Numbered from the stretch's first letter, positions 4,994 to 14,002 are shown. The stretch is 44,947 nucleotides of DNA from Salinimicrobium sp. (GCA_024635665.1 JAGXIM010000108.1:1-44947), one strand, 5' to 3'. Notes: a model not told the origin generated them from the letters alone. Numbers and translations are program-made.

Positions 4994-7047
4994 TGGCATA
5001 TCCGGAAAAAATAACCTATAAAGAAAAATATAATTTAAGGCCCATTGTGGATCCAGACGGCCAATTCTCTGCTGAAGATGCCAACCAGTTAAAGGAAAAA
5101 TTCAACAAAAACGCCTTGTTTCACGGAGTCTATCCAAACCTTTCTACCCTGCAGACAGCTTTTCCTGATCCACAGGTGGGCGCGTTCGCTTATATGCTGG
5201 ATGGCAGCCATTATAAATGTGTAAGTGTAGGCTGGAAAAAGAGCCCAGGTATTTCCCCTTATGATTTAGCCGTTCAAAACGGATATGTGGGAGATTTGAC
5301 TTCCTGGCTTGCCAGTTTGGTTGGTCCACAAGGACCGGCGGGAAGTGATGGCTCCGGCACAACAGCATCCACCGAAATAATATCCTTTTCCACCAATTAC
5401 CAAAGCGGATTGACTTTCAGTCCCGCCTCGACTTTCAAGGAAAACGGAACACTTAAAAATGATTCTAGGCCAATCACTGCCGCTGCAGCAGACCCAACTT
5501 ACGACAGGTTTGACCTTTGGGCGATAGACTTGACCTTAGACCAAATTATCCTGATAAAAGGAACTGCGTCCGCAAATCCAGTTACGCCAGATTATGACCC
5601 GCTGACACAATTGCCAGCCAATATCATTTCCGTGAAAGCAGGGGCCATCGCTCCTGAAAACGTTGTGGGCATCACCATTTATGCCGAAGGCGGGGAATGG
5701 CCCACCGCGGGAGTTGCTGCATCAATACAATATCAAAACACAGAAAGTCCTGCGTCGGGAATTTATGCCGTTAAAACCACGATCCCGCTCAACCAGGGGC
5801 AGGTAGTGCCTTTTACCGCGCCTGTTCCAAAAACCTGGGAGGAGGGGATGGAAATAAGTTATAAACTTAAAAATATAGTAGGAGGTGTCTATCAGTGGCT
5901 TATTCAAGGCACGGACAGTAAAGGCAGGGCGAAAAGCCTTTTCATTAATGCGCCTTTCAACTACTCGGTTTCCTCTACTGTGTATCAACCTTTGTCGGTT
6001 GTAATTCCTTCGGGACTTGCCAGTATCACCAAGGTAAGTATCTACAGTGTCAATAACGGACTTCAATTCTTTCTTGACGATGTAAAACTCGTCACCGGCG
6101 GCGGTGCTGTTACAGGAGATTACGCCACTGTGGGTTATGTGGATGCTAAAGATGCGGAAACACTTGCGGCTGCTAAAGCCTATTCAGATAGTTTAGTTAT
6201 TGGCGGTGGTTCAGGCAACTGGAAAGAAAACGAATACCTCACCATCACAGAACTGCTCGCAAACCAAGCCAGCCAAAATGCAGGGAAATTACAGCACATA
6301 TTGGATGCTTCCATAGACGCTACCGTTACTACAGGATGGGCAACCTATGAACTTTTAGGAGCAAAAACAGGCGTACTTGGAGATTACCGGAAGTTGAGCG
6401 AGAAGGAGAGTATGGATGTTGCAGCGGTTGGGGCTTCAACAACAGAACAAACACTAACAGATGCATCAACTTTATCTTGGGATTTGTCAACCCAACAATT
6501 AGCCTATTTATTAGCAACTTCAGCGGTTGGAAACACCAGAACACTTCCTAATTCAATTATAGCTTCAGGGCAAGATTCAGGGAATTATCAGTTGTTTTTT
6601 AAGCAGGATGCTACAGGTGGTAGAATTATTTTATTTGAGGATAGCTTTACGGTATTTGGGGATTTCAATTTACAAGCAAATGGAGTAACGGTTATTTCAT
6701 TGGTTACACGGGGAACGGATAGTGTGGTTGTTTTAACTGCGGAAGTAGCTACAAATGCACCTCAAAACCTCACGGGAACAGAACTTGAAATGTCGCAGCC
6801 TTTGGGGAATGTGTACAATATAGCCGCTCCAAGCGCATCACTTTCTTATACGACCATAAACCCCGTAATTAACGGGAACAACAGTTGCTTTATCAATGCT
6901 GCAAGTGAACCAATTGTGTATGAAACAGATGGAACAACCCCCGCCACCAAAATAGCAGGGGCAACTTTTGTGGCAAGTACACCTATGGAAATGGTAGTAG
7001 AGAGTAAAGACGGTTCAACAATAAGATATTTCTTTTTAGAATTATAA
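4993..7047 (+). CDS. Tail fibre protein with collagen-like segment
   Basis: 684 aa. The N-terminal 100 residues (SPYDLAVQNGYVGDLTSWLA, then the short collagen-like VGPQGPAGSDG) are typical of flavobacterial phage fibre proteins: an adapter that joins the tail followed by a triple-helix-forming stretch. The middle is repetitive and beta-rich. A coiled-coil-like hinge (VDAKDAETLAAAKAYSDS) occurs near residue 375. The C-terminal third is rich in Thr, Ser and Gly and ends in FFLEL. It is overlapped by one base with the preceding gene and followed two bases later by the next fibre gene. Receptor binding is inferred. Confidence 0.8.
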   Translation: MAYPEKITYKEKYNLRPIVDPDGQFSAEDANQLKEKFNKNALFHGVYPNLSTLQTAFPDPQVGAFAYMLDGSHYKCVSVGWKKSPGISPYDLAVQNGYVGDLTSWLASLVGPQGPAGSDGSGTTASTEIISFSTNYQSGLTFSPASTFKENGTLKNDSRPITAAAADPTYDRFDLWAIDLTLDQIILIKGTASANPVTPDYDPLTQLPANIISVKAGAIAPENVVGITIYAEGGEWPTAGVAASIQYQNTESPASGIYAVKTTIPLNQGQVVPFTAPVPKTWEEGMEISYKLKNIVGGVYQWLIQGTDSKGRAKSLFINAPFNYSVSSTVYQPLSVVIPSGLASITKVSIYSVNNGLQFFLDDVKLVTGGGAVTGDYATVGYVDAKDAETLAAAKAYSDSLVIGGGSGNWKENEYLTITELLANQASQNAGKLQHILDASIDATVTTGWATYELLGAKTGVLGDYRKLSEKESMDVAAVGASTTEQTLTDASTLSWDLSTQQLAYLLATSAVGNTRTLPNSIIASGQDSGNYQLFFKQDATGGRIILFEDSFTVFGDFNLQANGVTVISLVTRGTDSVVVLTAEVATNAPQNLTGTELEMSQPLGNVYNIAAPSASLSYTTINPVINGNNSCFINAASEPIVYETDGTTPATKIAGATFVASTPMEMVVESKDGSTIRYFFLEL

Positions 7048-7048
7048 T

Positions 7049-8650
7049 ATGGGATTAAGGGAATTACATAGAAGAAGATTTTTAACCGTGGCCGAACCTC
7101 CCGTTTCGCCCGCAAATACCTTTATTGGTGGTGTAGCAACTTCCATACCTACCAAAGCGGCACTGGCGACAAAACTAGGGATTTTAGAAGGTGATATTTC
7201 TTATTTTGCGGTCGTTGGGAGTGATATAGAAGCCACAATAGATGTTGATTACGTTATTCTAGGCAGTACTTTTGCGGATGATGTGGACATTACGGATTAT
7301 AAAGATACGGGGAAGGTTACATCAGTGGACGGGTTTGCTTTTTCACATCTTAGCAGCCAAGGAACTTCAAAATTAAAGAATATTGTCCTCCCGAACGCCA
7401 CGTTTGTGGATCGCTACGCATTTTCTTATTTGAACGCCATCGAAAAAATAGAGTTAAATTCCCTGATAACTCTTAATGGTGATAATCATTTTAAAAATTC
7501 CGGGGCTAAAATTTACATACCATCCATAGTAAGTATTGGAAATAATACCACTTACAGTACCATCTTTGATAATACTACGGCACGCAAAACGACTGTTTAC
7601 CTACCACCTTCCTTCGCTACGGTCAACGGAGGTGGGGAAGAACCCGATATAGCTAGCGCTAGAAGTCAAGGGGCAACAATTAACTATATTCAAAACCAAA
7701 CCGCCCCGAACCAAATCACGGATTTAAGTGTTAACACTGTTTTCGCCACCGCCTTACAGCTTAATTTCACGGCTCCTATAGGCAGTATTAATGCTATCGG
7801 ACATTACCAAGTATATGCTAACGGGTTTTATAAAGGTTTTATCACACCTGGCGGGTACGTAACAGGATTAAAACCTGCCACGGATTATTCGATAGAGGTC
7901 AAACCCGTGGATATTTACTACAATAAAAGCACATCGAATATTGTTGCACAGACCACAGCAATATCAGAACCTTACCCTGTTTCCGAGATTGTTTCCTATT
8001 ACAAAACAGAGAGCAATGTTTTGGATAGTTGGGGAACAAATAACGGAACAGCAAATGCAATCGCTTATGCATCCGGATTGGTAGGTCAAGCGGCTGTAAT
8101 GAACGGCACAACAAGTGAAATATTGATACCAGACAATGATTCATTGAGTTTTAACGGGGTTTCCGCAGATAAACCTTTTAGCATGACTCAAGTGATTAAA
8201 TTTTCAAGTAATGGGGATAGGTGCTTGTTTATGAAGGGTACTCTTTCAGATAGGGAATATGACGGATTTTTATTAGCCTCAAATAAGTTAGCGTTTAGGA
8301 TTTTCGACAAAACTGCTACCTCTGCTATTTATATTCAATGTAGTATTGACTTCACACCAACACTAGGTAGTTATTATGTAATTCATTGGATGTATTCCGG
8401 TAATAGATTGAATACAGGAATGAATATTTATGTGGAGGAAGTCAAAGGAACTCAAATACTTTCATCCGCAGGAACATTCACAGGAATGGGAAATAAAAAC
8501 CTTTCTCTTGGATTGGGAAAAATTCCTGGATATAGTTCTTTGAATTTAAGCGGAAGCTTGGAAGAAAATATTATATGGAAAACCGAATTGAGTGAATCGC
8601 AAGTTTCCGGAGTAGTTTCTAAAATTAGAACAGGGCAGTCATTAATATAA
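7049..8650 (+). CDS. Adhesin-like fibre protein: LRR, FN3 and LamG-like domains
   Basis: 533 aa. Residues about 80-200 look like BspA-type leucine-rich repeats (FVDRYAFSYLNAIEKIELNS, then IYIPSIVSIGNNTTYS). Residues about 215-305 form a fibronectin type III domain (APNQITDLSVNTVFATALQL, ending in TDYSIEVKPVDIYYN). Residues about 315-530 form a laminin-G/concanavalin-like lectin fold (YYKTESNVLDSWGTNNGTAN, later SLNLSGSLEENIIWKTELSE). This is the architecture of a carbohydrate-binding adhesin and fits host-surface recognition. There is no secretion signal, as expected for a virion protein. Alternative: a secreted lysogenic-conversion adhesin, which its position in the fibre operon makes less likely. 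Confidence 0.75.
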   Translation: MGLRELHRRRFLTVAEPPVSPANTFIGGVATSIPTKAALATKLGILEGDISYFAVVGSDIEATIDVDYVILGSTFADDVDITDYKDTGKVTSVDGFAFSHLSSQGTSKLKNIVLPNATFVDRYAFSYLNAIEKIELNSLITLNGDNHFKNSGAKIYIPSIVSIGNNTTYSTIFDNTTARKTTVYLPPSFATVNGGGEEPDIASARSQGATINYIQNQTAPNQITDLSVNTVFATALQLNFTAPIGSINAIGHYQVYANGFYKGFITPGGYVTGLKPATDYSIEVKPVDIYYNKSTSNIVAQTTAISEPYPVSEIVSYYKTESNVLDSWGTNNGTANAIAYASGLVGQAAVMNGTTSEILIPDNDSLSFNGVSADKPFSMTQVIKFSSNGDRCLFMKGTLSDREYDGFLLASNKLAFRIFDKTATSAIYIQCSIDFTPTLGSYYVIHWMYSGNRLNTGMNIYVEEVKGTQILSSAGTFTGMGNKNLSLGLGKIPGYSSLNLSGSLEENIIWKTELSESQVSGVVSKIRTGQSLI

Positions 8651-8656
8651 ATAAAT

Positions 8657-8788
8657 ATGATTTTAATAAATATAGGGTTTAAACACGCAAGGAATAAAAT
8701 CAAAAATTCCAGTTTAGCAACTTTAACAAGTCAAGTGATTAGCAATGACAATCCTGTAACAAGTAATAACGAACCTGTAACAATATAA
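8657..8788 (+). CDS. Small protein between two fibre genes
   Basis: 43 aa (start MILINIGFKHARNKIKNSSL). The N-terminus is basic and the C-terminus is rich in Asn, Val and Thr (NDNPVTSNNEPVTI). It fits exactly in the gap, six bases after the stop at 8650 and two bases before the next ATG, so it is probably translated as part of the operon. It is too short to classify; a fibre joint or assembly peptide is a guess. Confidence 0.5.
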   Translation: MILINIGFKHARNKIKNSSLATLTSQVISNDNPVTSNNEPVTI

Positions 8789-8790
8789 AT

Positions 8791-9858
8791 ATGGCATTAG
8801 AATTAAACAATGTAGGATGGTATTTTGCAGAAAATTACGCAAACTTACAGCTAGCGATTGACGCTATTCCCGCTACTGGTGGAACTCTTATTTTATCAAA
8901 TAAAGTTTATGACCTATCGGCATCACCATTAGTCATAGATAAGCCTATTACCATTATCGGTCAAGGTGGGGAAGATACTTATTTGCAACATTATAAAACG
9001 CTTTTATATAGTAATTCCGCTACCGCTGATATGGTAACGGTAAACCATCCTAGTTTTATGATGAGTGGTGTTGGATTTAAAAATACCAATGCGAATGTAA
9101 CGGCAGGGAGTGGTTTAAAAATAGATATAAGAGGAACACACCCGACCAATAATGGATTGTTTCCTGATGGTGTAGGTTCAAATTTCAATTTAAGGGAATG
9201 CACTTTTAATGGGTTTTACAGAAATGTGGATATTGTTAATGCTTTTGAATGGAACATTACAGATTGTATGTCGCAAAACAGCAAAGAAGCGGGAATCCAC
9301 GTAGCATCAGAACAATTGCCAGATGGAGGGGATGGAAACATTACGGGTTGCCAAATATTATCAGGAAAATATGGGGGTGGGAACGCTATACTTCAAAACA
9401 GTTCAGGTGGGCTGAAAGTAACTAACACTAAAATAAATCAGGGCAGACACGCTAACGCTGGAAAGTTTGTAGATACCATTGTTTTTTTGGGGGATTATGC
9501 CAATACCCCTGTAGGAGTTCAGGCATCAACAGTTATATTACTATTGTCAGGATTGTCCATTGAGAATTTCACAGGCTATGCAGTGAATATTGATGGACTC
9601 CCCGCTGTCAATATTTCAGATTGTCAAATTGATTCATATATAACGACACCCGGCATATTTAATTTCACTAACTGCACCCGGGGAATTATAGGCGGTATAA
9701 CAGCTATAAAAAGGGGTACAACAGCAAATTTCGCATCGTTCACGGGTTGTTCTGACTGGGAAATATTAAACAGTATGACAGCAAGTTGGGGAGCTTCTGC
9801 GTATTCCTTTACAAATTGCACTAATATGAGGAAAGCTGCTGATACCGTAGTTATTTAA
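8791..9858 (+). CDS. Pectate-lyase-like beta-helix tail spike
   Basis: 355 aa. The opening ANLQLAIDAIPATGGTLILS with KPITIIGQGGEDTYL is the start of a right-handed parallel beta-helix of the pectate-lyase superfamily. Repeating rungs follow (FNLRECTFNGFYRNVDIVNA, NITDCMSQNS, NITGCQILSG, NISDCQIDSY, NFTNCTRGII). Tail spikes of this fold bind or cut capsular or exopolysaccharide. I see no signal peptide. Catalytic acids cannot be assigned from the sequence alone, so it may be a binding protein rather than a lyase. It is the last clear fibre gene before the exported proteins. Confidence 0.78.
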   Translation: MALELNNVGWYFAENYANLQLAIDAIPATGGTLILSNKVYDLSASPLVIDKPITIIGQGGEDTYLQHYKTLLYSNSATADMVTVNHPSFMMSGVGFKNTNANVTAGSGLKIDIRGTHPTNNGLFPDGVGSNFNLRECTFNGFYRNVDIVNAFEWNITDCMSQNSKEAGIHVASEQLPDGGDGNITGCQILSGKYGGGNAILQNSSGGLKVTNTKINQGRHANAGKFVDTIVFLGDYANTPVGVQASTVILLLSGLSIENFTGYAVNIDGLPAVNISDCQIDSYITTPGIFNFTNCTRGIIGGITAIKRGTTANFASFTGCSDWEILNSMTASWGASAYSFTNCTNMRKAADTVVI

Positions 9859-9870
9859 ATTAATTATGAT

Positions 9871-10362
9871 ATGAAAACACTATTCTTTTTACTCATCACA
9901 TTAAGCCTGTCAGCTCAAAAGAAGATGGTGCTTATCGAAGGATTTCAAGGGCATGAAATTGAAGTTCCTGATAGTGTAGCAAATGCAAGTGTTAAAGAAT
10001 TTTATTGGTACGCAAATAAAAGTCGAGTAGACTATGAAACGAATTTACATTTTCTAAAATCAGTGATTGTAGTGGACATGAATAAATCCAAAATGTACTA
10101 CTACGATAAAGGTGTGATTTATTTAAATTCATACTTAAATGATTATCCAAACTTTAAACGAGTAGTAATCTTTCACGCAATCTTGCATCATGTTTACGGA
10201 GTTCCTAAAACAAAAGGCAAAAGCCTTGATGTAATGAATGAGCATTTTTATGTAGATGATTGGTCGGAAGGAAAATATAAAAATAGAAGAACTCGTAAAA
10301 CAGATATTAAAGATGCAATGGCAGAATTTGAAATACATAAACCCTTAAATACTAAAAACTAA
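9871..10362 (+). CDS. Exported metalloprotease-like protein lacking the catalytic Glu
   Basis: 163 aa. Residues 1-15 are a signal peptide (MKTLFFLLITLSLSAQ). The segment FHAILHH (101-107) stands where phage and Bacteroidota metallopeptidases carry HExxH: both zinc histidines are kept (H102, H106) but the catalytic glutamate is Ala103. LDVMN (119-123) would be the Met-turn. The protein may be inactive or act as a binding partner. Its stop shares a base with the start of the next gene, an intact astacin, so the two are coupled. The alignment is by eye; an unrelated fold with a chance HxxxH remains possible. Confidence 0.6.
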   Translation: MKTLFFLLITLSLSAQKKMVLIEGFQGHEIEVPDSVANASVKEFYWYANKSRVDYETNLHFLKSVIVVDMNKSKMYYYDKGVIYLNSYLNDYPNFKRVVIFHAILHHVYGVPKTKGKSLDVMNEHFYVDDWSEGKYKNRRTRKTDIKDAMAEFEIHKPLNTKN

Positions 10363-11027
10363 TGAAAAAATCCCTTTTAATTTTATTGATGATTCTTACA
10401 GCTTGTACTAATACTCCTGTAGAAAATGTTGAGCCTATTGATAACAACGTAAACACTTGGACTGATGGTGTAATTCCTTATGGCTTTGAAGATAATGTGC
10501 CAGATGCACAGAAGGCTATTATACTTGATGCAATGGCAACCTATGAGAGCTTCTTAAATGTAGATTATGTAGAATATTCCATTGAAGATTTACTGAAATT
10601 AGAAAATGGATTACTGATTAAATATACGGGTGCGGTTCAAAGTTCTGTATATCCTTCTGGAATGCCAGAATACATTTCAGACTTTAGGGTAGGAGATATA
10701 AGATGGTTTGAAGAGAAAGATGCTTTGCACGAATTAGGTCATAATCTAGGCAGAGAACACGAACAACAATTAGCAAACGCTTTAGAGTATTTGATTATTG
10801 ATTATGATAATATCGCTGATGGGTGGAAACGGAATTACGAGCTAGGAGAAACTATCTTTTTAACTCCATTCGATTATAACTCAAATATGATTTACGGTAG
10901 TTACGATGCTAGTAAAGACCAAAGCAAACCCGTAATGACCGACTTAGAAGGAAACACTTTTGAACCAAGTGAAACACTAACAGAATTAGACAAACAGAAA
11001 TACATAGAGCTTTACGGCAAAAAATAA
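10362..11027 (+). CDS. Astacin-family zinc metalloprotease, lipoprotein
   Basis: 221 aa. The first 15 residues are a lipoprotein signal with lipobox LTAC (Cys15), so the mature protein is membrane anchored, probably at the outer membrane. WTDGVIPYGF (33-42) is the typical start of an astacin catalytic domain. HELGHNLGREH (123-133) is the HExxHxxGxxH zinc site with Glu124 as base. DYNSNMIYGS (171-180) is the SxMxY Met-turn with Tyr178. The end LTELDKQKYIELYG is also family-typical. All key residues are present, so an active endopeptidase is likely. It could cleave host surface proteins or block other phages; a structural virion protease is less likely because of the lipobox. Confidence 0.88.
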   Translation: MKKSLLILLMILTACTNTPVENVEPIDNNVNTWTDGVIPYGFEDNVPDAQKAIILDAMATYESFLNVDYVEYSIEDLLKLENGLLIKYTGAVQSSVYPSGMPEYISDFRVGDIRWFEEKDALHELGHNLGREHEQQLANALEYLIIDYDNIADGWKRNYELGETIFLTPFDYNSNMIYGSYDASKDQSKPVMTDLEGNTFEPSETLTELDKQKYIELYGKK

Positions 11028-11033
11028 ACAATT

Positions 11034-11528
11034 ATGAAAAAATTCTTGTTCAACATCAATTCAACTTCCTTTTTTCCGAGGTGGAAAAATGGAAAGTATT
11101 CCAAGTTCGAAGTATTCTATGTACTAATGGCCCTCACCGCCATACCACTTGCAGCAGCTATAGTCTATGAAGGTTCCAATCATCTTGGCTATGGATCCCT
11201 TTCTAAATGGGTTAGTATCCCTTTTCTCATCTTTTGGGCTCAGTACATTGTGTTTGCTTTGATAAAGAGTAAGATCCCCTTTGAAGTTGAAGATCACTTC
11301 TGGAAGACACAGCTTTGGCGGTTTATGGATCCCGGCTACAACTTTCAAAAGTCTCTTCATCCTAATCCCATCAAAAGGTTTAAGTACTTGAAGCTTAAAT
11401 GGCTTATGGAAACAGGTGTTACAGCTGATTATACTTTACACAATTCACCTTGGATTCAAAAGGGTAGGATAATTATACTACTTGGAGCTGTTCTTATAGG
11501 AGTTTTGATAGGACTCTATATCCTATGA
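11034..11528 (+). CDS. Membrane protein with three predicted helices
   Basis: 164 aa. Three hydrophobic segments can be seen: VFYVLMALTAIPLAAAIVYE (about 26-46), WVSIPFLIFWAQYIVFALIK (about 59-78) and GRIIILLGAVLIGVLIGLYI at the C-terminus. The region between the second and third is basic and aromatic. It overlaps the next gene by four bases (ATGA). It resembles no family I can name, but paired membrane proteins between fibre and lysis genes occur in Bacteroidota phages. It could assist lysis or modify the host envelope. Confidence 0.7.
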   Translation: MKKFLFNINSTSFFPRWKNGKYSKFEVFYVLMALTAIPLAAAIVYEGSNHLGYGSLSKWVSIPFLIFWAQYIVFALIKSKIPFEVEDHFWKTQLWRFMDPGYNFQKSLHPNPIKRFKYLKLKWLMETGVTADYTLHNSPWIQKGRIIILLGAVLIGVLIGLYIL

Positions 11529-12073
11529 TCACCGATAAAGAAATACAAGCTTATTGGAACTGGTATGACTGGTTTATTATCCGATGGAACTGTGTTTCCT
11601 TCTTTGGATTTCCACTTATACCATTTGCATATATTTTAAAATACTGGTTTAATGTAAAAGGTTTATGGCTTCTTAATGATACGCCAGACGGTGATTTCGG
11701 CAGTAAGTCAGAACTTAAAAAAGCAGGCAGAAAAGAAGGAAGAACATTAAGCAATTTTATTTGGTGGTGGCGGAGAAACCACAGCCGAAATTTCGTCGAA
11801 AAGTTTACCCCTGAATGGAACGGTGGGGAAGTTGATGAATTTAGAATTTTAGCACACGATATTCCTTTAGGAGCGCATAGGTTTGAATGGTGTACAAAAG
11901 CAGGTTTCCACGGTATTAATTACGTCGCCTATAGGATTAACGGAAAAGTAGAATGTAGGTACTCCGCAGCCAGTGATGAGTTTGAAAAATCAATGGGTAG
12001 TGGAGGCAATGAATACAGATTAAGAATAAAAAACCCTTTATATATATTAAAAAACCGATTTTATAAATTATAA
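11525..12073 (+). CDS. Phage hypothetical protein, membrane-associated N-terminus
   Basis: 182 aa. A Trp-rich start (YWNWYDWFIIRWNCVSFFGF) is followed by a hydrophobic stretch to about residue 40. The rest is soluble, with a WWWRRNHSRNF motif and a beta-rich C-terminal half ending in basic residues. I have the impression of a conserved phage protein family of unknown function (DUF7338-like), but cannot confirm it. The ATGA overlap with the upstream membrane protein suggests the two act together, perhaps at the inner membrane before lysis. Confidence 0.7.
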   Translation: MITDKEIQAYWNWYDWFIIRWNCVSFFGFPLIPFAYILKYWFNVKGLWLLNDTPDGDFGSKSELKKAGRKEGRTLSNFIWWWRRNHSRNFVEKFTPEWNGGEVDEFRILAHDIPLGAHRFEWCTKAGFHGINYVAYRINGKVECRYSAASDEFEKSMGSGGNEYRLRIKNPLYILKNRFYKL

Positions 12074-12081
12074 TCCCCCCA

Positions 12082-12696
12082 ATGTTCTACTCACTAAAAC
12101 TCATATTCTTTAAAGTTTACGTCAACCTGCTTATATTTTCAGAAAGCGCTGGCGATCCTATACACAGACTAGAAAGCTTAGTCAGAGTACTCACTTATAT
12201 TGCACCTGTAGCCTTTATTATAGGTGTTCTGGATCTTTGGTACCAGGATAATAGCACTTTCACATTATCAGCAGTAGGATTTGTTTTCGCTAATGCTATT
12301 ATAGGAATGATTGCTCATTTTGTGAGAAAGGATTTTAATTGGGAAGTTTTTCTAACAAAGACAATGAAGATGGTTCTTATCATCTCCGGAGTTTATTTTA
12401 TACTGGAACTTATGATTTCTCCTATTGGTGATAATACTATCACCGATGGGTTTAGATCTACTATTCAGGTATCGACACTTCTATGGCCAGGAGGAAAAAT
12501 CTTAAAGAATTTCTTTATTTGGAGCGATGGAGAGCACCCGCCAAAATGGGTAATGGAAAAGTTATACAATTTTCAAAAGAACGGTGATCTCAATGCTTTC
12601 TTGAATAAATCTGAAAGAGACGAGCATAGACATTACCAGAACGAGAATGATAGCGAACAGGAACCACCGAGGTACAATAAAAACAATCGAAGATGA
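12082..12696 (+). CDS. Probable holin
   Basis: 204 aa. Three hydrophobic segments occur in the first 120 residues (VLTYIAPVAFIIGVLDLWY, FTLSAVGFVFANAIIGMIAH, MVLIISGVYFILELMISPI). A charged C-terminal tail follows (NKSERDEHRHYQNENDSEQE). Size, topology and the position directly before the endolysin (overlap of four bases) fit a holin that opens the inner membrane for the enzyme. It is longer than classical holins, similar to those of Bacteroidota phages. Confidence 0.7.
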   Translation: MFYSLKLIFFKVYVNLLIFSESAGDPIHRLESLVRVLTYIAPVAFIIGVLDLWYQDNSTFTLSAVGFVFANAIIGMIAHFVRKDFNWEVFLTKTMKMVLIISGVYFILELMISPIGDNTITDGFRSTIQVSTLLWPGGKILKNFFIWSDGEHPPKWVMEKLYNFQKNGDLNAFLNKSERDEHRHYQNENDSEQEPPRYNKNNRR

Positions 12697-13304
12697 ATCA
12701 ATTACAGCTTTTTCAAAAAAGAAATTATCTGGTTCCTGATGGAGTCATAGGAAAAAATACGTTACGAAAAATGAAAGAGGTATTTTTCATTTCTTCTGAT
12801 GCTAAGCTAGCGCATTTCGTTGGACAGATGGCTCACGAGTCTAAGAATTTTACAGCTTCAGTTGAGAATCTTAACTATTCTGAAAGTGGACTACTAAAAA
12901 CATTTAGGAAATACTTCAATAGGGAAACAGCTGCTTTATATGCCAGAAACCCGGAGAAAATAGCTAATAAAGTTTATGCTAATAGAATGGGTAATGGGAA
13001 TGAAGCAAGTGGTGATGGATGGAAACATCGTGGACGTGGCCCATTGCAAATAACAGGAAAAAATAATCAAGAACAGTTTGCAAATAAAATATGTGATTTA
13101 AGAATACTTGACAACCCTGCTATAATAAGTGAAGCGTATTATTTTGAATCGGCCTTATTCTTTTTCGATGAAAATAATTTATGGCACTTATGTGAGGAAG
13201 TGGATAATCAAAGTATCATCAACCTCACAAAACGAATCAATGGCTGGGTGAATGGCCTTCAGGACCGCATTTACCTGACCAATAAATATTATGGGATGCT
13301 ATGA
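12693..13304 (+). CDS. GH19-type endolysin (chitinase-like muramidase)
   Basis: 203 aa. The sequence follows the glycoside hydrolase 19 pattern used by many phage endolysins: GQMAHESKNF with the probable catalytic Glu49, then VENLNYS with Glu58, then YANRMGNGNEASGDGWKHRG and RGPLQITGKNN. It would cleave the glycan strands of peptidoglycan. No signal peptide is present, so release depends on the holin upstream. A short N-terminal part (MNQLQLFQKRNYLVPDGVIG) resembles the end of a peptidoglycan-binding repeat. It overlaps the spanin-like gene by four bases. Confidence 0.9.
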   Translation: MNQLQLFQKRNYLVPDGVIGKNTLRKMKEVFFISSDAKLAHFVGQMAHESKNFTASVENLNYSESGLLKTFRKYFNRETAALYARNPEKIANKVYANRMGNGNEASGDGWKHRGRGPLQITGKNNQEQFANKICDLRILDNPAIISEAYYFESALFFFDENNLWHLCEEVDNQSIINLTKRINGWVNGLQDRIYLTNKYYGML

Positions 13305-13642
13305 AATTTGAAGCCAAAGACATCCTATATATTGCCCTGCTGTTTGCAGCGGGTTACTTGATCTTTAATTTAAATTCTGAATTGGCTGGAGCCAACAAAT
13401 CAATTAACACGCTGAATGTGGAATTGGAAGATCAGAAGGCCGTGAATATGGAAGCCTATAGCATTTTAGAGGATAAAATCAACTCACAGGTTGATTTGAC
13501 CGAAAAACTGCAAGTTGATATCAATTCCCTGGAGAATTCAAAGAATATCATTTATTTTAAAGCCAATGAAAAAAAGACTGTTATTAACCGTGTTCATAAT
13601 GCTGATAGCCTGGCCGGTATTATCTCAAGAAGATACCGTTAA
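13301..13642 (+). CDS. Inner-membrane spanin-like protein
   Basis: 113 aa. One N-terminal membrane anchor (ILYIALLFAAGYLIFNLN, about 8-25) is followed by a long periplasmic coiled coil (INTLNVELEDQKAVNMEAYS and on to the end). This is the topology of an inner-membrane spanin (Rz type), which disrupts the outer membrane after peptidoglycan is cut. Its 3' end overlaps the next gene by 77 bp in another frame, which echoes the overlapping Rz/Rz1 arrangement. Confidence 0.65.
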   Translation: MKFEAKDILYIALLFAAGYLIFNLNSELAGANKSINTLNVELEDQKAVNMEAYSILEDKINSQVDLTEKLQVDINSLENSKNIIYFKANEKKTVINRVHNADSLAGIISRRYR

Positions 13643-13934
13643 ACTTCCGTTTGATATTGCGAAGCAGGTAGCCCTGGATCTGGTTGAACTGGATGAACTC
13701 CGGGCCACTGATTTAATCAATACGATTATAATCAGCAAATATAAGTCTGCAGACCAATTACAGAAACAAACAATATCAGACCAGGACCAGCAATTGCAAC
13801 TGATATTGAAGAACCTTGGCATCACGGAATCCCAATTAAAAGCTGAAAAAGCAAAGAAACCGGGATGGTTCCGGCAATTCGTGATCCTACTGGCAGCAGG
13901 CGGGGTTGGATATTTGATTGGCGCAGCAAATTAA
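13566..13934 (+). CDS. Exported protein overlapping the spanin gene
   Basis: 122 aa from ATG 13566, where a clear signal peptide starts (MKKRLLLTVFIMLIAWPVLS). The frame is open further upstream to 13515, but that would hide the signal. The middle is helical with a coiled-coil look (DQDQQLQLILKNLGITESQL), and the C-terminus has a hydrophobic segment (QFVILLAAGGVGYLIGAAN). It overlaps the Rz-like gene out of frame, so it is the candidate partner in a two-component spanin. It lacks a lipobox, which is unlike classical Rz1. Confidence 0.65.
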   Translation: MKKRLLLTVFIMLIAWPVLSQEDTVKLPFDIAKQVALDLVELDELRATDLINTIIISKYKSADQLQKQTISDQDQQLQLILKNLGITESQLKAEKAKKPGWFRQFVILLAAGGVGYLIGAAN

Positions 13935-13954
13935 TTTTATTTTAAGACCCATAT

Positions 13955-13985
13955 TTAACATTATGTTAAAAAAATGCTATATTTG
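13955..13985 (+). promoter_or_regulatory. Host-type promoter before the orphan gene
   Basis: TTTA (13955-13958), 19 bases, TATATTTG (13978-13985). This is a good Bacteroidota vegetative promoter and lacks the TGTCC extension of the phage late promoters. It would start transcription about 14 bases before the GTG at 14003. Confidence 0.65.
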
Positions 13986-14002
13986 TTAAAACCCCGCCCA
14001 CT

